Shown here piece by piece: positions 1 through 7,452 of a stretch of DNA of 64,000 bases. Numbering within the stretch: the stretch's first letter is position 1; the number at the start of each line of letters is the position of its first letter. This DNA comes from a virus, in IMG/VR virus record IMGVR_UViG_3300046012_000505, positions 37,003 to 101,002 of that record. The stretch is one strand, 5' to 3'. The notes beneath the pieces are model-generated. The model saw only the letters and a program-made list of their open reading frames with translations, searched no databases and was not told the origin of the DNA. The translations under genes and the position numbers were made by a program.

Positions 1-76
1 CGGACGGCCGGATGATCGGCGACGATGGCGCGTCGTTCGCGACGGCGGGAAGTTCGAATTCGGGTAGGTCGGCCAT
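1..76 (-). CDS. Partial gene downstream of the packaging genes, N-terminus only
   Basis: An ATG at 76 is preceded by a GAGGGG ribosome-binding site and opens a frame (MADLPEFELPAVAND...) that runs off the left edge after 25 codons. It continues the leftward transcript of the terminase genes. In many phages the portal gene follows the terminase, but the visible residues do not identify a family, so the function is not assigned. Confidence 0.5.
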   Translation of the reverse strand, partial: MADLPEFELPAVANDAPSSPIIRPS

Positions 77-93
77 CTATCCCCTCGTCTTCC

Positions 94-345
94 TCACGGC
101 ATAACCGCCATCAACCCCTCGCGGTGCACCGACAGAATGAAATCCCGCTGGCGCAGATCACTGTCCGACAACCCGGTCGCCGCTATCTCCGCCAGCTTCG
201 CCTTCGCCTCATCGACCAGCGCCGGGTTCAAAGCCGCCGCATCGGCAAATGCCGCCGTCACTTTGGCGACCGGTTCCTGAGAAAGCACCTTGGCGCGGTA
301 GTAGCGGCCGAGGAAGTCGTCGAGGGTGACGATAGGCGGAGTCAT
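94..345 (-). CDS. Small hypothetical protein (83 aa)
   Basis: The ATG at 345 overlaps the stop of the upstream gene in an ATGA, the usual junction in this genome. The product is an alanine-rich, mostly helical soluble protein (MTPPIVTLDDFLGRYYRAK...) without membrane segments. It lies between a 96-aa hypothetical gene and the partial gene at the left edge. No family is recognised. Confidence 0.6.
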   Translation of the reverse strand: MTPPIVTLDDFLGRYYRAKVLSQEPVAKVTAAFADAAALNPALVDEAKAKLAEIAATGLSDSDLRQRDFILSVHREGLMAVMP

Positions 346-632
346 GCAAACCACCATGCGAGCGCGCGCCTGATCGCCGATTTTCTCGGAACCTTTGTTC
401 TGTCGAGCGTTACCAGCGCAGCATCTCGCACAGCCAGTATCGGACGCCCTCTTGTGGCGACGAGAATGGCATCAAAATCCTCGCGAGGAATTATGACTAG
501 CTGCTGGGGATACTGCAGGTCCGGCCAATGACTGGATACGAGACCGGGAAGGCTGGTATCGAATGTCCTAACCTTGCCTCCGGACTCAGCCACGCCGGCC
601 GATATTTTCACGCTGAGATCGAAGGCGCTCAC
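342..632 (-). CDS. Small hypothetical protein (96 aa)
   Basis: A GTG start at 632 overlaps the stop of the HTH gene (GTGA), which implies translational coupling. The product begins VSAFDLSVKIS and contains IIPREDFDAILVATRGRP, with no cysteines or transmembrane segment. Function unknown. Coupling to an HTH regulator just downstream of the terminase suggests a co-expressed pair. Confidence 0.55.
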   Translation of the reverse strand: MSAFDLSVKISAGVAESGGKVRTFDTSLPGLVSSHWPDLQYPQQLVIIPREDFDAILVATRGRPILAVRDAALVTLDRTKVPRKSAIRRALAWWFA

Positions 633-862
633 CGCCTCGCCTCCACCCCAACCGCCTTCCCGCGATCATCGAACGTCGGCCGCACACCGCCCTTGGCGAG
701 CGCCGTCCTGATCGCCGACAGCGCACGCTCGCCGGGCATCCGGTTCCGTCGCTCGAAATTCACCACCGTCGCCGCGCTCAACCGCGAGCGAGTCGCCAAC
801 TCGACTTGCGTCCAGCCAAGCCAGCCACGAGCCGCGCGACACTGTTTGGAGGTGATTATCAT
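629..862 (-). CDS. XRE/Cro-CI-type helix-turn-helix regulator (77 aa)
   Basis: From MIITSKQCRAARGW the sequence matches the short lambda-repressor-like HTH family. Helix 2 and recognition helix 3 are in WTQVELATRSRLSAATVVNFERR, roughly residues 17-40. The ATG at 862 was chosen because homologues begin there and a TTGACG/TATTTA promoter places the transcript start at about this codon. A GTG at 943 overlapping the terminase stop (GTGA) is the alternative start. No ligand or cleavage domain is present. It probably regulates its own small operon. Confidence 0.75.
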   Translation of the reverse strand: MIITSKQCRAARGWLGWTQVELATRSRLSAATVVNFERRNRMPGERALSAIRTALAKGGVRPTFDDRGKAVGVEARR

Positions 863-868
863 ATTTTC

Positions 869-897
869 TAAATACGGCTGTCTCCACGCTACGTCAA
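869..897 (-). promoter_or_regulatory. Sigma-70-like promoter giving a possibly leaderless HTH transcript
   Basis: On the minus strand TTGACG (892-897) and TATTTA (869-874) are separated by exactly 17 bp. The expected start, about 7 bp past the -10, falls on or beside the ATG at 862, so the message would be leaderless. No Shine-Dalgarno sequence precedes that ATG. The promoter lies in the non-coding and 5' portion just after the terminase stop. Confidence 0.4.
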
Positions 898-939
898 TTA
901 TTTTCTGCCATGCCGCCCGGCCGACCGGCCAGTTCGCCC

Positions 940-2754
940 TCACGTCGGATAGAGCGGCCGCAACCTCTGCGGCACGCGGAACGACTCCTCGTATGCCGCG
1001 TCCTGCTCGTCGTTTCGCACGGCGAGCCCGCGGTCGCGTAGGTGCTGCAGCGCCTGAGTCGCAGTGTCGGTGATGTCACGGCCGCCGCGGGGGAAGATCG
1101 CCATGTCGGAAATCACAGTTTCCGCCCAGGCGGGGTACGCCCAACGATCTTCCTTTGCGATGAACAACTGCGGGGCAAATATAATGCCGTTCGAATACAG
1201 GTGCACGACCGAGTGCGCGCGCGCCACCTTGTCGCCCTTCGGCGTGATGAGCTCGACGCCCCAATCCTCGTTCGCGTACAGGCGCCGCAACTCAGACGCG
1301 ACGTCAAGCCCGTTCGCCTTCGCCTCGATCAGCAGCGTGTCGATCCGATAATTCCTGCACGCATGCACCGTCCACTCGACAATGCCCCAGAACTTCTGCT
1401 GCTCGCGCAACCACTCCCGGCAGGTGTCCGCGTGCTTCATCCCGGTCACCGCCTGGCAGAGGTGGCAGTAGGTCGTCGCGATCTGCGCTTCGTCCGGCAC
1501 CGGCGGCCCGTGCAGCTCGAGGTGCTTCTTCCAGCCATACACCAGCATGATCTTCGACCGCTGGTCATCGTCCAAGCGCACCAACTGGTTCCCGTCCGTG
1601 ATGAGCCGCGGCCCAAGCTTCTTCACGCCCGTGTCGCGCCACACTCCCCAGATCGTCAGCGCGCTCGGATCATTCTCCTGTTTCTCGGTCAGCGCGGTAT
1701 CGAGCGACGCCACCAGATATTCGAAGGGCGGATAGACGATCCGGCCGCCTGAGTCGCGTTCCGGATGATCGAGCGGCGGATAGAGGCCCCACCATTTACG
1801 CTTGAAGATGCCGCCGCCGCGAGGAGCGGGCAGCTGTTGCAGCTGCGCGGCCGCTGCATATTCTCCGATGTCGTTTTTAAGCTTGGCGACGACACTCGAC
1901 GTGAACCGCTCAGGGAACGCGAGATCGCCGTCCTCAGACCGGGGATCTTCCCATGTGCGGGTCGGCTCGCCGTCCTCGTCGACCGCCAGCACCGTCACAC
2001 AGCGGCGGGCGCTGTCGTACTCCATGGGGACCATGTAGTAGACGTAGTCCATTTCTTTCGAGAGAATGGTGCCGGTCACATCGCTTTCGTGCGTTCTCTG
2101 CTGGATGACTACGATCGCGCTTTCTTCCGGGTCGTTGATGCGAGTTGGCACCACCTCGGTGAACCAACGATTGGTCTCATTGCGAACCACATCGGACTCA
2201 ACGGACTTGATAGAATTTGGATCGTCCGCGATGACGCGATCTCCGCGCTCCCCAGTGCCGACACCCCCGACGCTTGATGCCAATTTCCAGCCAGATTTGT
2301 TGTTCTCCGGCTTGGTAACGGTGTCGCGCGTGACCTCGAAACGATCACCCCAGAGTTTCTGAAATTCCGGCGAGCGGATGACCTGCAAAAACTTGCCGTT
2401 GTCTCGGACAGTGAGTCCCTGCGAATACGACGCGGCGAGATACCGCATCGACGGCATGTTGCGCGGGCCCCATTCCCACGCCGGCCAGAACACGGATGAA
2501 CTCAAGCTCTTGAGAAAGCCTGGCGGCACCCCAAGGAGAAGCCGCTTTATGTGCCCATCCGTCACGGCGGTCAGGTGCTCGCACAACCCATCAATCGCCC
2601 AGCCGCGGACGAACTCGCGTTCCGGCTCGACGACATGCCATAGGTGCGCGATGAACTCGACAAGCGACGCCTCACACCGCGCCTTGATCTCCGCCCGCCG
2701 TTCGAGCTCGTCGCGGACAAGCTGGCGGAGTGACGCGCGGTCGGCCCGGATCAT
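940..2754 (-). CDS. terL: Phage terminase large subunit (604 aa)
   Basis: This is the packaging motor: an ATPase that translocates DNA into proheads, plus a nuclease that cuts concatemers. The P-loop region is RLLLGVPPGFLKS (residues 71-83), a deviant Walker A lacking the usual GK pair. Walker B is RVIADDPN. The RNase H-like nuclease part contains LVASLDTAL, then DTLLIEAKANG and GGRDITDTATQAL with acidic residues. The length is typical of the family. The ATG at 2754 overlaps the stop of the small-subunit gene by 4 nt. Confidence 0.93.
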   Translation of the reverse strand: MIRADRASLRQLVRDELERRAEIKARCEASLVEFIAHLWHVVEPEREFVRGWAIDGLCEHLTAVTDGHIKRLLLGVPPGFLKSLSSSVFWPAWEWGPRNMPSMRYLAASYSQGLTVRDNGKFLQVIRSPEFQKLWGDRFEVTRDTVTKPENNKSGWKLASSVGGVGTGERGDRVIADDPNSIKSVESDVVRNETNRWFTEVVPTRINDPEESAIVVIQQRTHESDVTGTILSKEMDYVYYMVPMEYDSARRCVTVLAVDEDGEPTRTWEDPRSEDGDLAFPERFTSSVVAKLKNDIGEYAAAAQLQQLPAPRGGGIFKRKWWGLYPPLDHPERDSGGRIVYPPFEYLVASLDTALTEKQENDPSALTIWGVWRDTGVKKLGPRLITDGNQLVRLDDDQRSKIMLVYGWKKHLELHGPPVPDEAQIATTYCHLCQAVTGMKHADTCREWLREQQKFWGIVEWTVHACRNYRIDTLLIEAKANGLDVASELRRLYANEDWGVELITPKGDKVARAHSVVHLYSNGIIFAPQLFIAKEDRWAYPAWAETVISDMAIFPRGGRDITDTATQALQHLRDRGLAVRNDEQDAAYEESFRVPQRLRPLYPT

Positions 2755-3251
2755 TTAGGCGAGAACCCAGCCGGCGGCGGGTCCGGTTGCTCGTCGACCT
2801 CGCTGTATTCCGTCTCGTCCAGCTCGAGCAGCATGTGCTCGAGTTGTTCCGTCGGCATCTGGTCGAGCGATGGAAAGGTGATTTCCTTCCGCTGGACGAA
2901 GTGGCCTTTGAACTTGCCGATTAGCTCGATGGCAGAGAGGGCGGGTTTGTGCATGCCGGCCTGCGCCGCGGCGACGTAGGTCTTCCACGCCTCCTTCATC
3001 AACCGGTTCGGCGTCATCTCCGTCGGGTCGAGATCGGCGTCGACAGGCGCCGCCGGCGCCGGCACGACGATCTGCCGCTCAGCGCGTATCTCGTCGACGC
3101 GGGCGATCACCTGGCCCCAATACGGGCCAGCCTTGATGCCGTCGAGCGCGCCGGCCGAGAAGCCGGACAGCCGCACAGCCTCCGTCTCGCTCTGCCCCTC
3201 AGCGAGAAGGGCGGCGAGATTTTCGTATTTTGGATAGGGAATCTCCGCCAT
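2751..3251 (-). CDS. terS: Probable terminase small subunit (166 aa)
   Basis: Assigned mainly from position: it directly precedes and is translationally coupled to the large subunit (ATGA at 2751-2754). The N-terminal half (YENLAALLAEGQSETEAVRLSGFSAGAL) looks like an HTH of the kind small terminases use to bind packaging sites. The middle is helical (NRLMKEAWKTYVAAAQAGMHKPALSAIELIGKFKG) and could be the oligomerisation region. An operator-like palindrome lies 20 bp upstream of its ATG. Confidence 0.65.
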   Translation of the reverse strand: MAEIPYPKYENLAALLAEGQSETEAVRLSGFSAGALDGIKAGPYWGQVIARVDEIRAERQIVVPAPAAPVDADLDPTEMTPNRLMKEAWKTYVAAAQAGMHKPALSAIELIGKFKGHFVQRKEITFPSLDQMPTEQLEHMLLELDETEYSEVDEQPDPPPAGFSPK

Positions 3252-3271
3252 GACAGCAGGATAGCGGAAAC

Positions 3272-3286
3272 TCCACGGACCGTGAA
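3272..3286. promoter_or_regulatory. Operator palindrome O1 upstream of the terminase genes
   Basis: TCCAC-GGACC-GTGAA is an inverted repeat of two 5-bp half-sites around a 5-bp spacer. It matches the genome-wide consensus T(T/C)CAC-N5-GTG(A/G)A found at eight sites. It lies between the 65-aa gene and the terS start, so it could control packaging genes separately from the upstream chain. Confidence 0.6.
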
Positions 3287-3297
3287 GTAGGCGCCGA

Positions 3298-3495
3298 TCA
3301 GCGGACTCGGACCATCACCTCGTTCACTACCCCGCCAGCAGCCCACACCGCGACCGGCTCACCCTGGAACAGCAGACGCCAGCCGCGTCGCCCACCCTCA
3401 TCGAAGGACCGTTGCTGGAGGATCGGGAGCTCGCGCTTGATGCGGTGGAAGTCCTCCACCGTGCGCCGGACCCAGTGAGGCGCTTGGTCGGTCAT
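3298..3495 (-). CDS. Small hypothetical protein (65 aa)
   Basis: The ATG at 3495 overlaps the stop of the J-domain gene (ATGA). The product MTDQAPHWVRRTVEDFHRIK... ends in a compact beta-rich region (WRLLFQGEPVAVWAAGGVV). No family is recognised. It is the last gene before operator O1 and the terminase genes. Confidence 0.55.
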   Translation of the reverse strand: MTDQAPHWVRRTVEDFHRIKRELPILQQRSFDEGGRRGWRLLFQGEPVAVWAAGGVVNEVMVRVR

Positions 3496-4145
3496 CGGGT
3501 GGCCGGCGAGGTGAACCGCGGCCATATCTGCATGGTGATCGGCTCGGGCGGCGGCGGAGGATCGACGCGGAAATCGTAGTCGCCGAGCGCGAGAATCGCG
3601 GCGTCCACGGTTTTCTCAGTGGCAGTCATGGCGGCAAGCTGGGTGTCGATCGCCACCATCCTCGACAGCACGATCTCGCCGAGGCGGTTCGGGCGGCCAG
3701 GCTTCGCGGTGATCCTCTCGGCGAGCGCGGCCCAATTCGGCCGCGAGTCGATCAGGCCGGCGCGGTGCTTATCGAGGTGTTCGCGTTGTGCGCGGATATG
3801 CTTGAACATGACCTTGATGAGGTCCGTCCGCGCCACGGCCTGCACGCCGCCTGTCTTGGCGATCTCCTGCAGCGCGGCGTCCAGCGCGTTCGACAGCATG
3901 CCCATCAGGGCGACGTGCGAGTTATCGACCGCCGTCGGATCGATGGCGCCAGTCGCGTCGTATTTCGCGCGGCGAGCCTCGTCCGTCAGCACGTCGTGCG
4001 CGAGCTTGATGCGATCGAATACCTCAGCGTCGCCACCGACGTCGGGATGCGCCTTCTTGGCGAGCCGGCGGTACGCCGTGCGGACCTGCGCGGTCGTGGC
4101 ATCGCGGGGCAGGCCGAGGAGCGCGTAGGGGTCGAGCGGACTCAC
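3492..4145 (-). CDS. J-domain (DnaJ-like) co-chaperone protein (217 aa)
   Basis: The first ~65 residues form a J domain: DPYALLGLPRDATTAQVRTAY, then RRLAKKAHPDVGGD with the invariant HPD that stimulates Hsp70/DnaK ATPase. Glycine/phenylalanine and zinc-finger regions of DnaJ are absent. The remainder (VAIDTQLAAMTATEKTVDAAI) is unassigned and helical. A phage J protein may recruit host DnaK to replication or head assembly; that role is inferred. The start at 4145 lies in the coupled chain. Confidence 0.85.
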   Translation of the reverse strand: MSPLDPYALLGLPRDATTAQVRTAYRRLAKKAHPDVGGDAEVFDRIKLAHDVLTDEARRAKYDATGAIDPTAVDNSHVALMGMLSNALDAALQEIAKTGGVQAVARTDLIKVMFKHIRAQREHLDKHRAGLIDSRPNWAALAERITAKPGRPNRLGEIVLSRMVAIDTQLAAMTATEKTVDAAILALGDYDFRVDPPPPPEPITMQIWPRFTSPATR

Positions 4146-4393
4146 TTCCCCGGCTGCTTCCTGCCGGCCGCGGCGTATGCGTAGTCGAGCACGCCGGGGT
4201 TTACGTAGCCCGCTATCCTGGCCACTTCCATGGCGCCCAGCAGCAGGTCCAGCGTCCTGCGAACATCGTCGCGCTCGCGTGCGAACTGAGCGGCCTTACC
4301 GACGTGATCCCGGCAAATCCGCTCGTGGCTCGACCGCGTCATCATCGCGACCGGTCGCTTGGTGCTGGCCTTCTTGGTCGGCTTCATGCTCAT
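4142..4393 (-). CDS. Small basic hypothetical protein (83 aa)
   Basis: The ATG at 4393 overlaps the upstream stop (ATGA). MSMKPTKKASTKRPVAMMTR is strongly basic, followed by a helical domain (RDDVRRTLDLLLGAMEVARIAGYV). It may bind nucleic acid, but no family is recognised. It is coupled to the J-domain gene. Confidence 0.55.
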   Translation of the reverse strand: MSMKPTKKASTKRPVAMMTRSSHERICRDHVGKAAQFARERDDVRRTLDLLLGAMEVARIAGYVNPGVLDYAYAAAGRKQPGK

Positions 4394-4875
4394 CCGGCAA
4401 AATCCGTGTCGAACACCGCCGCGCACCCCGCGCAGAGGAACAGATGCGTTGGACGCGGTCGGATCGCTGGAATGTCGCTGTCACTCGTGCCGTGACGCAA
4501 CTCCACGCCTTCCGGCACTGGACGCGTCTTCACGTTGTCGTAGCGAACCTGACCGCCGTGCATGTCGCAGAGAACGAAGGCGCGATACGAGGCGGGCTGC
4601 GGCTGCGGGGCGAGCCCCTTCCTCGCCAACTCGACGAGCGCCATGATCGTCGGCGGATCGGCGAGCCCGACGTGCAGCATGAGAGCGCGGCGGTCATCCG
4701 GGCTGAACGCGAAATGAGAGTTGAGCGTGTCGCACACCGGGCCGTCCGCGCAGACCACCTGCCGATCGTCAGGCCAGTCGGGCATGCTGTCATCCAGCCA
4801 TCCGCCCGGCGCGACCTTGTCGGCGGCAGTCGCCGCGGCGGCGAGCTTGTCGAGTAGTTCGGCGGTTATCGTCAT
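4390..4875 (-). CDS. Hypothetical protein with C-terminal cysteine pair (161 aa)
   Basis: The ATG at 4875 was chosen because it overlaps the stop of the Ntn-hydrolase gene (ATGA); the open frame extends farther upstream but inside that gene. The N-terminal ~90 residues (MTITAELLDKLAAAATAADK...) resemble short Phe/Trp-rich phage proteins with a DDRRALMLHVGLADPPTIMALVELA segment. The C-terminus has CAGCA, possibly half of a zinc site. Function unknown. Confidence 0.6.
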   Translation of the reverse strand: MTITAELLDKLAAAATAADKVAPGGWLDDSMPDWPDDRQVVCADGPVCDTLNSHFAFSPDDRRALMLHVGLADPPTIMALVELARKGLAPQPQPASYRAFVLCDMHGGQVRYDNVKTRPVPEGVELRHGTSDSDIPAIRPRPTHLFLCAGCAAVFDTDFAG

Positions 4876-5321
4876 GCCGGCGGCTCCAACTGCAGCACGT
4901 CCACCTCGCCACCGCAGTGGGCGCTGTACCTGATCGCGACGTCGACGGCTTGCACGGCGCTCGCGCCCATGGCCAGCGCGCCGTAGGCCACCTTCTCCCC
5001 GATGCCGATGGCGTAGAATGGCGCGACGGTGCGGAATGGATTCCCAAATTCGTCGACGAAGAAAACATCGCCGCACGGTCTCGCAATGATTGCCTCGAAG
5101 CTGATGTCGTTTTCTTCGATCTTGAACCGACTGCCGAGGTCGGCATACGGCGAACGAACCCATGCGAGATATCTCTCGCCAATCCCTGCTCTGCCGCATA
5201 CGCCAACGACAGAGCCATCGGCCGCCCGCGCGATCTTCGATGTCGATCCGACGAGGACGTCGCCGCCCCACAGCGCTGTGTCGGCTGCGAGCACGCCAGC
5301 CCGATAGCAGACTATCGTCAC
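4872..5321 (-). CDS. Proteasome/HslV-like Ntn hydrolase (149 aa)
   Basis: MTIVCYRAGVLAADTALWGG resembles proteasome beta-type and HslV subunits, in which a threonine exposed after the initiator Met is the nucleophile; here Thr2 is available. Further family-like features are the GSTSKI segment, the GVCGRAG strand and the late AIGIGEKVAYGALAMGASA motif. The protein is shorter than bacterial HslV (about 170-180 aa), and no ATPase partner (HslU) is seen nearby. Similar short Ntn-hydrolase genes occur in phages, but their substrate is unknown. Confidence 0.75.
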   Translation of the reverse strand: MTIVCYRAGVLAADTALWGGDVLVGSTSKIARAADGSVVGVCGRAGIGERYLAWVRSPYADLGSRFKIEENDISFEAIIARPCGDVFFVDEFGNPFRTVAPFYAIGIGEKVAYGALAMGASAVQAVDVAIRYSAHCGGEVDVLQLEPPA

Positions 5322-5494
5322 CGCCGCTCCTCCTTCGCCCTCATCCGCGCGTCATCCGCCATGTCGGCGAGTCGGTCGCGCATCGCCGGGTACGCCCGCT
5401 CGGATGCGATCTCCTCGGCAAGGTCATCGGGGCATCCGGCATCAACCAACTTGTTTCGGATGCGATCGTATTCGGCGATGTAGAGGTCTTTCAC
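5318..5494 (-). CDS. Small helical hypothetical protein (58 aa)
   Basis: The GTG at 5494 overlaps the stop of the zinc-finger gene (GTGA). The product VKDLYIAEYDRIRNKLVDAGCP... is charged, helical and soluble. The open frame extends upstream in another gene, so the coupled GTG was preferred. No family recognised. Confidence 0.5.
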   Translation of the reverse strand: MKDLYIAEYDRIRNKLVDAGCPDDLAEEIASERAYPAMRDRLADMADDARMRAKEERR

Positions 5495-5655
5495 TTCGCC
5501 GCCCTCCCCTTCGCCGCATCCGCCCGCAGCTTCCTCATGAAGGCGCGATACCGGCAGAGCGCGCAGCAGAACCGCTTGCTGGCGACGCGCTTGGGGAACT
5601 TGTCGCCGCACTCGGCGCATGTGCCGCTGGGGTATCGACGCGCCGGCACGCTCAT
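5491..5655 (-). CDS. Small zinc-finger-like protein (54 aa)
   Basis: The sequence holds CAECGDKFPKRVASKRFCCALC, a CxxC...CxxC treble-clef-like zinc ribbon followed by a basic tail. The start at 5655 overlaps the stop of the next gene (ATGA). Related basic cysteine mini-proteins occur at 10443-10652 and 25333-25608 in this window. Nucleic-acid binding is likely but inferred. Confidence 0.6.
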   Translation of the reverse strand: MSVPARRYPSGTCAECGDKFPKRVASKRFCCALCRYRAFMRKLRADAAKGRAAK

Positions 5656-5825
5656 AGGGTCAGCAGCCACAGGACGCCGATCGCAACGATCGCAATATCG
5701 GTGAAGATGCCAGCGGCCCACGCGTTCAGCCATCGGGCGCTGCGCTTTGCCAAGCATCCGGGCACGAATATAGGGAACGGGTAAAACGTCACCCCGGCGA
5801 GGAAGCCGCGCACTCGCTCGGTCAT
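5652..5825 (-). CDS. Small membrane protein (57 aa)
   Basis: The ATG at 5825 (MTERVRGFLAGVTFYPF...) overlaps the stop of the preceding mini-gene (ATGA). It has one hydrophobic stretch after residue 8 and a clear one near the C-terminus (GIFTDIAIVAIGVLWLL). It belongs to a run of very small membrane proteins. Function unknown. Confidence 0.5.
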   Translation of the reverse strand: MTERVRGFLAGVTFYPFPIFVPGCLAKRSARWLNAWAAGIFTDIAIVAIGVLWLLTL

Positions 5826-5947
5826 ATGAGTGCACAGAGAACGAATAACGGGAGTGCGAAGATCAACACTCCCCCGACCGGTGACCACGCGATCGCAGCG
5901 AAGGCGAGCGCGAGTCCCGCGATGGCAATACCCTTACCGACCGTCAC
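5822..5947 (-). CDS. Tiny membrane protein (41 aa)
   Basis: The GTG at 5947 overlaps the ACP stop (GTGA), and its TGA overlaps the next ATG (ATGA). The peptide VTVGKGIAIAGLALAFAAIA continues with a second hydrophobic half, VGGVLIFALPLFVLCALI. It is below normal ORF-length cut-offs and supported by exact double coupling and two hydrophobic helices. Confidence 0.5.
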   Translation of the reverse strand: MTVGKGIAIAGLALAFAAIAWSPVGGVLIFALPLFVLCALI

Positions 5948-6201
5948 GCCACCTTCTCCGCGACCTTCCGCTCGACCAGCGCAACCACATCGCTGACGAG
6001 CGCCTTCGCCGGCGGCACATCCGTGATGTCGTCCATCTCGATGCCGAACTCATCCTCGAGCGCCATGGCGAGGTCGACACCGTCGAGGCTGTCGGCGTTG
6101 AGGTCGTCGCGAAGTCGCGCGCTGGCTGTCACGCGCTCGACGTCGACGCCCAGCCGGTCGGCCAGCACGTCGCGCACCCGGTCGGCGATCGACGCGCTCA
6201 T
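5944..6201 (-). CDS. Acyl carrier protein 1 (85 aa)
   Basis: Typical ACP of four helices. The phosphopantetheine site is in LNADSLDGVDLAMALEDEF, with Ser38 in the DSL motif. The following acidic helix II (ALEDEFGIEMDD) is the usual partner-binding surface. Length and charge match bacterial AcpP. It needs a 4'-phosphopantetheinyl transferase, presumably from the host. No acyl-transfer enzyme is adjacent; a second ACP with an acyltransferase-like partner lies at 30292-31271. Confidence 0.88.
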   Translation of the reverse strand: MSASIADRVRDVLADRLGVDVERVTASARLRDDLNADSLDGVDLAMALEDEFGIEMDDITDVPPAKALVSDVVALVERKVAEKVA

Positions 6202-6887
6202 GCGATGGGCGTCCAGCCGAAGCCGAGCACCGCCGTCGGGAACGGCTTGTGGACGCGCCGCGGCTCCTCGTCGGGGATCGGGGGCTTGGCGGGGCGCATG
6301 GGGACGAGGACGTTGTCACGCTCCACTGCGTCGTCGGCGAGAGACTGGGTGACCGGCGGGGCCGGGCGCCATGCGGCGAGCTCGGCGTGTAGAGCGTCGA
6401 TGATATGGTCACGCTCCAGCACGGCAGCGCGCAGATCGCGGTTCGCGCCCTCCAACTGCTCGACGCGCTGGTCGGCCGCCCGCTCGCTGCGCACCAAGGC
6501 GTCGAGATCGCCGCGCGAGATGGTGACGGAGTCGGCGGCATGCCCGCCCAGCAGCTTCGCCGCCACCTCGGCGCGGAGCAATTCGGTCTGATAGGTCGCC
6601 GGCGAGCCGTTCTTGAAGCGCTCCCACTCGGCATCGCTGTACACGAACCGGCTCGCGGCATCCCGCATCGCCCGGGCGACAGCCTCCAAATTCGCCGACG
6701 CCGGCTCTCGCCACAACCCGGTATACCGACTTGGCATGGGATCCAGCTTCACCTGCGTCTCACGGTCGCCCCGCATATCGCCGGCATGCCCGCTAGCGCA
6801 CCGCTCCGCATGCACCCCGTACTGCCCGCAGAACACGCAGAACGGCCCCGCCTGCTTCTGGAACTGCGCACCATCGGTGGTCGTCAT
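6198..6887 (-). CDS. Hypothetical phage protein with Cys pair and coiled coil (229 aa)
   Basis: The N-terminus holds FCVFCGQYGVHAERC, a possible zinc knuckle. A middle region (ANLEAVARAMRDAASRFVYSDAEWERFKN) resembles phage-type helical segments, followed by a coiled coil (ERAADQRVEQLEGANRDLRAAVLERDHIIDALHAELAAW). The C-terminus is proline-rich. It is coupled by 4-nt overlaps to the ACP gene and to the upstream gene. Function not recognised. Confidence 0.6.
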   Translation of the reverse strand: MTTTDGAQFQKQAGPFCVFCGQYGVHAERCASGHAGDMRGDRETQVKLDPMPSRYTGLWREPASANLEAVARAMRDAASRFVYSDAEWERFKNGSPATYQTELLRAEVAAKLLGGHAADSVTISRGDLDALVRSERAADQRVEQLEGANRDLRAAVLERDHIIDALHAELAAWRPAPPVTQSLADDAVERDNVLVPMRPAKPPIPDEEPRRVHKPFPTAVLGFGWTPIA

Positions 6888-7165
6888 CCGCCTGCCTCCC
6901 TGTCCGCCGCTACCTCGCGCATATCGGCCGCCACCTCGATCGCCCGCGCGTCACGATCCAACCGATCGTAATCCGCAATCACCTTCGCGATCCGGCTGAT
7001 CGTTGCTAGCCGCGCCATCGGGTTTGGCGACCCGAGGCCGAGGTGTTCGATCACAGTTACCGCACGCTCCCAGGCATTATGCCGAGCGTGCGGCCGATGA
7101 CCCGTTGGGTAAGGCAGGGGGAAGTCTGGGATCGGCGAATCTGAGATGACGCTGTGCTTGTTCAT
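6884..7165 (-). CDS. Hypothetical protein (93 aa)
   Basis: The ATG at 7165 overlaps the stop of the next gene upstream (ATGA). MNKHSVISDSPIPDFPLPYP... leads into helical sequence (NAWERAVTVIEHLGL, IAKVIADYDRLDRDARAIEVAADMREVAADREAGG). No known domain. Member of the leftward coupled chain. Confidence 0.55.
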   Translation of the reverse strand: MNKHSVISDSPIPDFPLPYPTGHRPHARHNAWERAVTVIEHLGLGSPNPMARLATISRIAKVIADYDRLDRDARAIEVAADMREVAADREAGG

Positions 7166-7365
7166 GCGGCGGTCTTTCGCTTGCCGCGGCGCAGCCATGG
7201 CGGGATGCGCGAGGCAGCGAGGAAGTCGCGACGGCTCATCCCGCGATGCACGGTCATGGAATGCGTCGCGCCATCGATGCGGCCGATCGTCTTGATCTCC
7301 TTCGGATAGCCCTTCGCGCGGAGGATCACGTTGACGCTGTTTTTCTTTCCGGGTCCCGTTCTCAT
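7162..7365 (-). CDS. Small basic protein behind operator O2 (67 aa)
   Basis: MRTGPGKKNSVNVILRAKGYPKEIKTIG is basic and beta-rich, and the C-terminus ends in RRGKRKTAA. Operator O2 lies 16 bp upstream of the ATG, so this gene appears to head the leftward chain down to 5318. Function unknown; DNA binding is possible from the charge. Confidence 0.55.
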   Translation of the reverse strand: MRTGPGKKNSVNVILRAKGYPKEIKTIGRIDGATHSMTVHRGMSRRDFLAASRIPPWLRRGKRKTAA

Positions 7366-7380
7366 CTTCGCTTCACCGAC

Positions 7381-7395
7381 TCCACGTTACGTGGA
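7381..7395. promoter_or_regulatory. Operator palindrome O2 (perfect)
   Basis: TCCAC-GTTAC-GTGGA is a perfect 15-bp palindrome in the outer half-sites, in the gap between the genes at 7365 and 7453. It belongs to the repeated operator family. Repression here would silence the ACP and Ntn-hydrolase chain. Confidence 0.7.
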
Positions 7396-7452
7396 TTTCC
7401 TACCTACGCCCATCGCCATCCGTTTGCAACGGGCATTTTCTCACCCGCTCAA

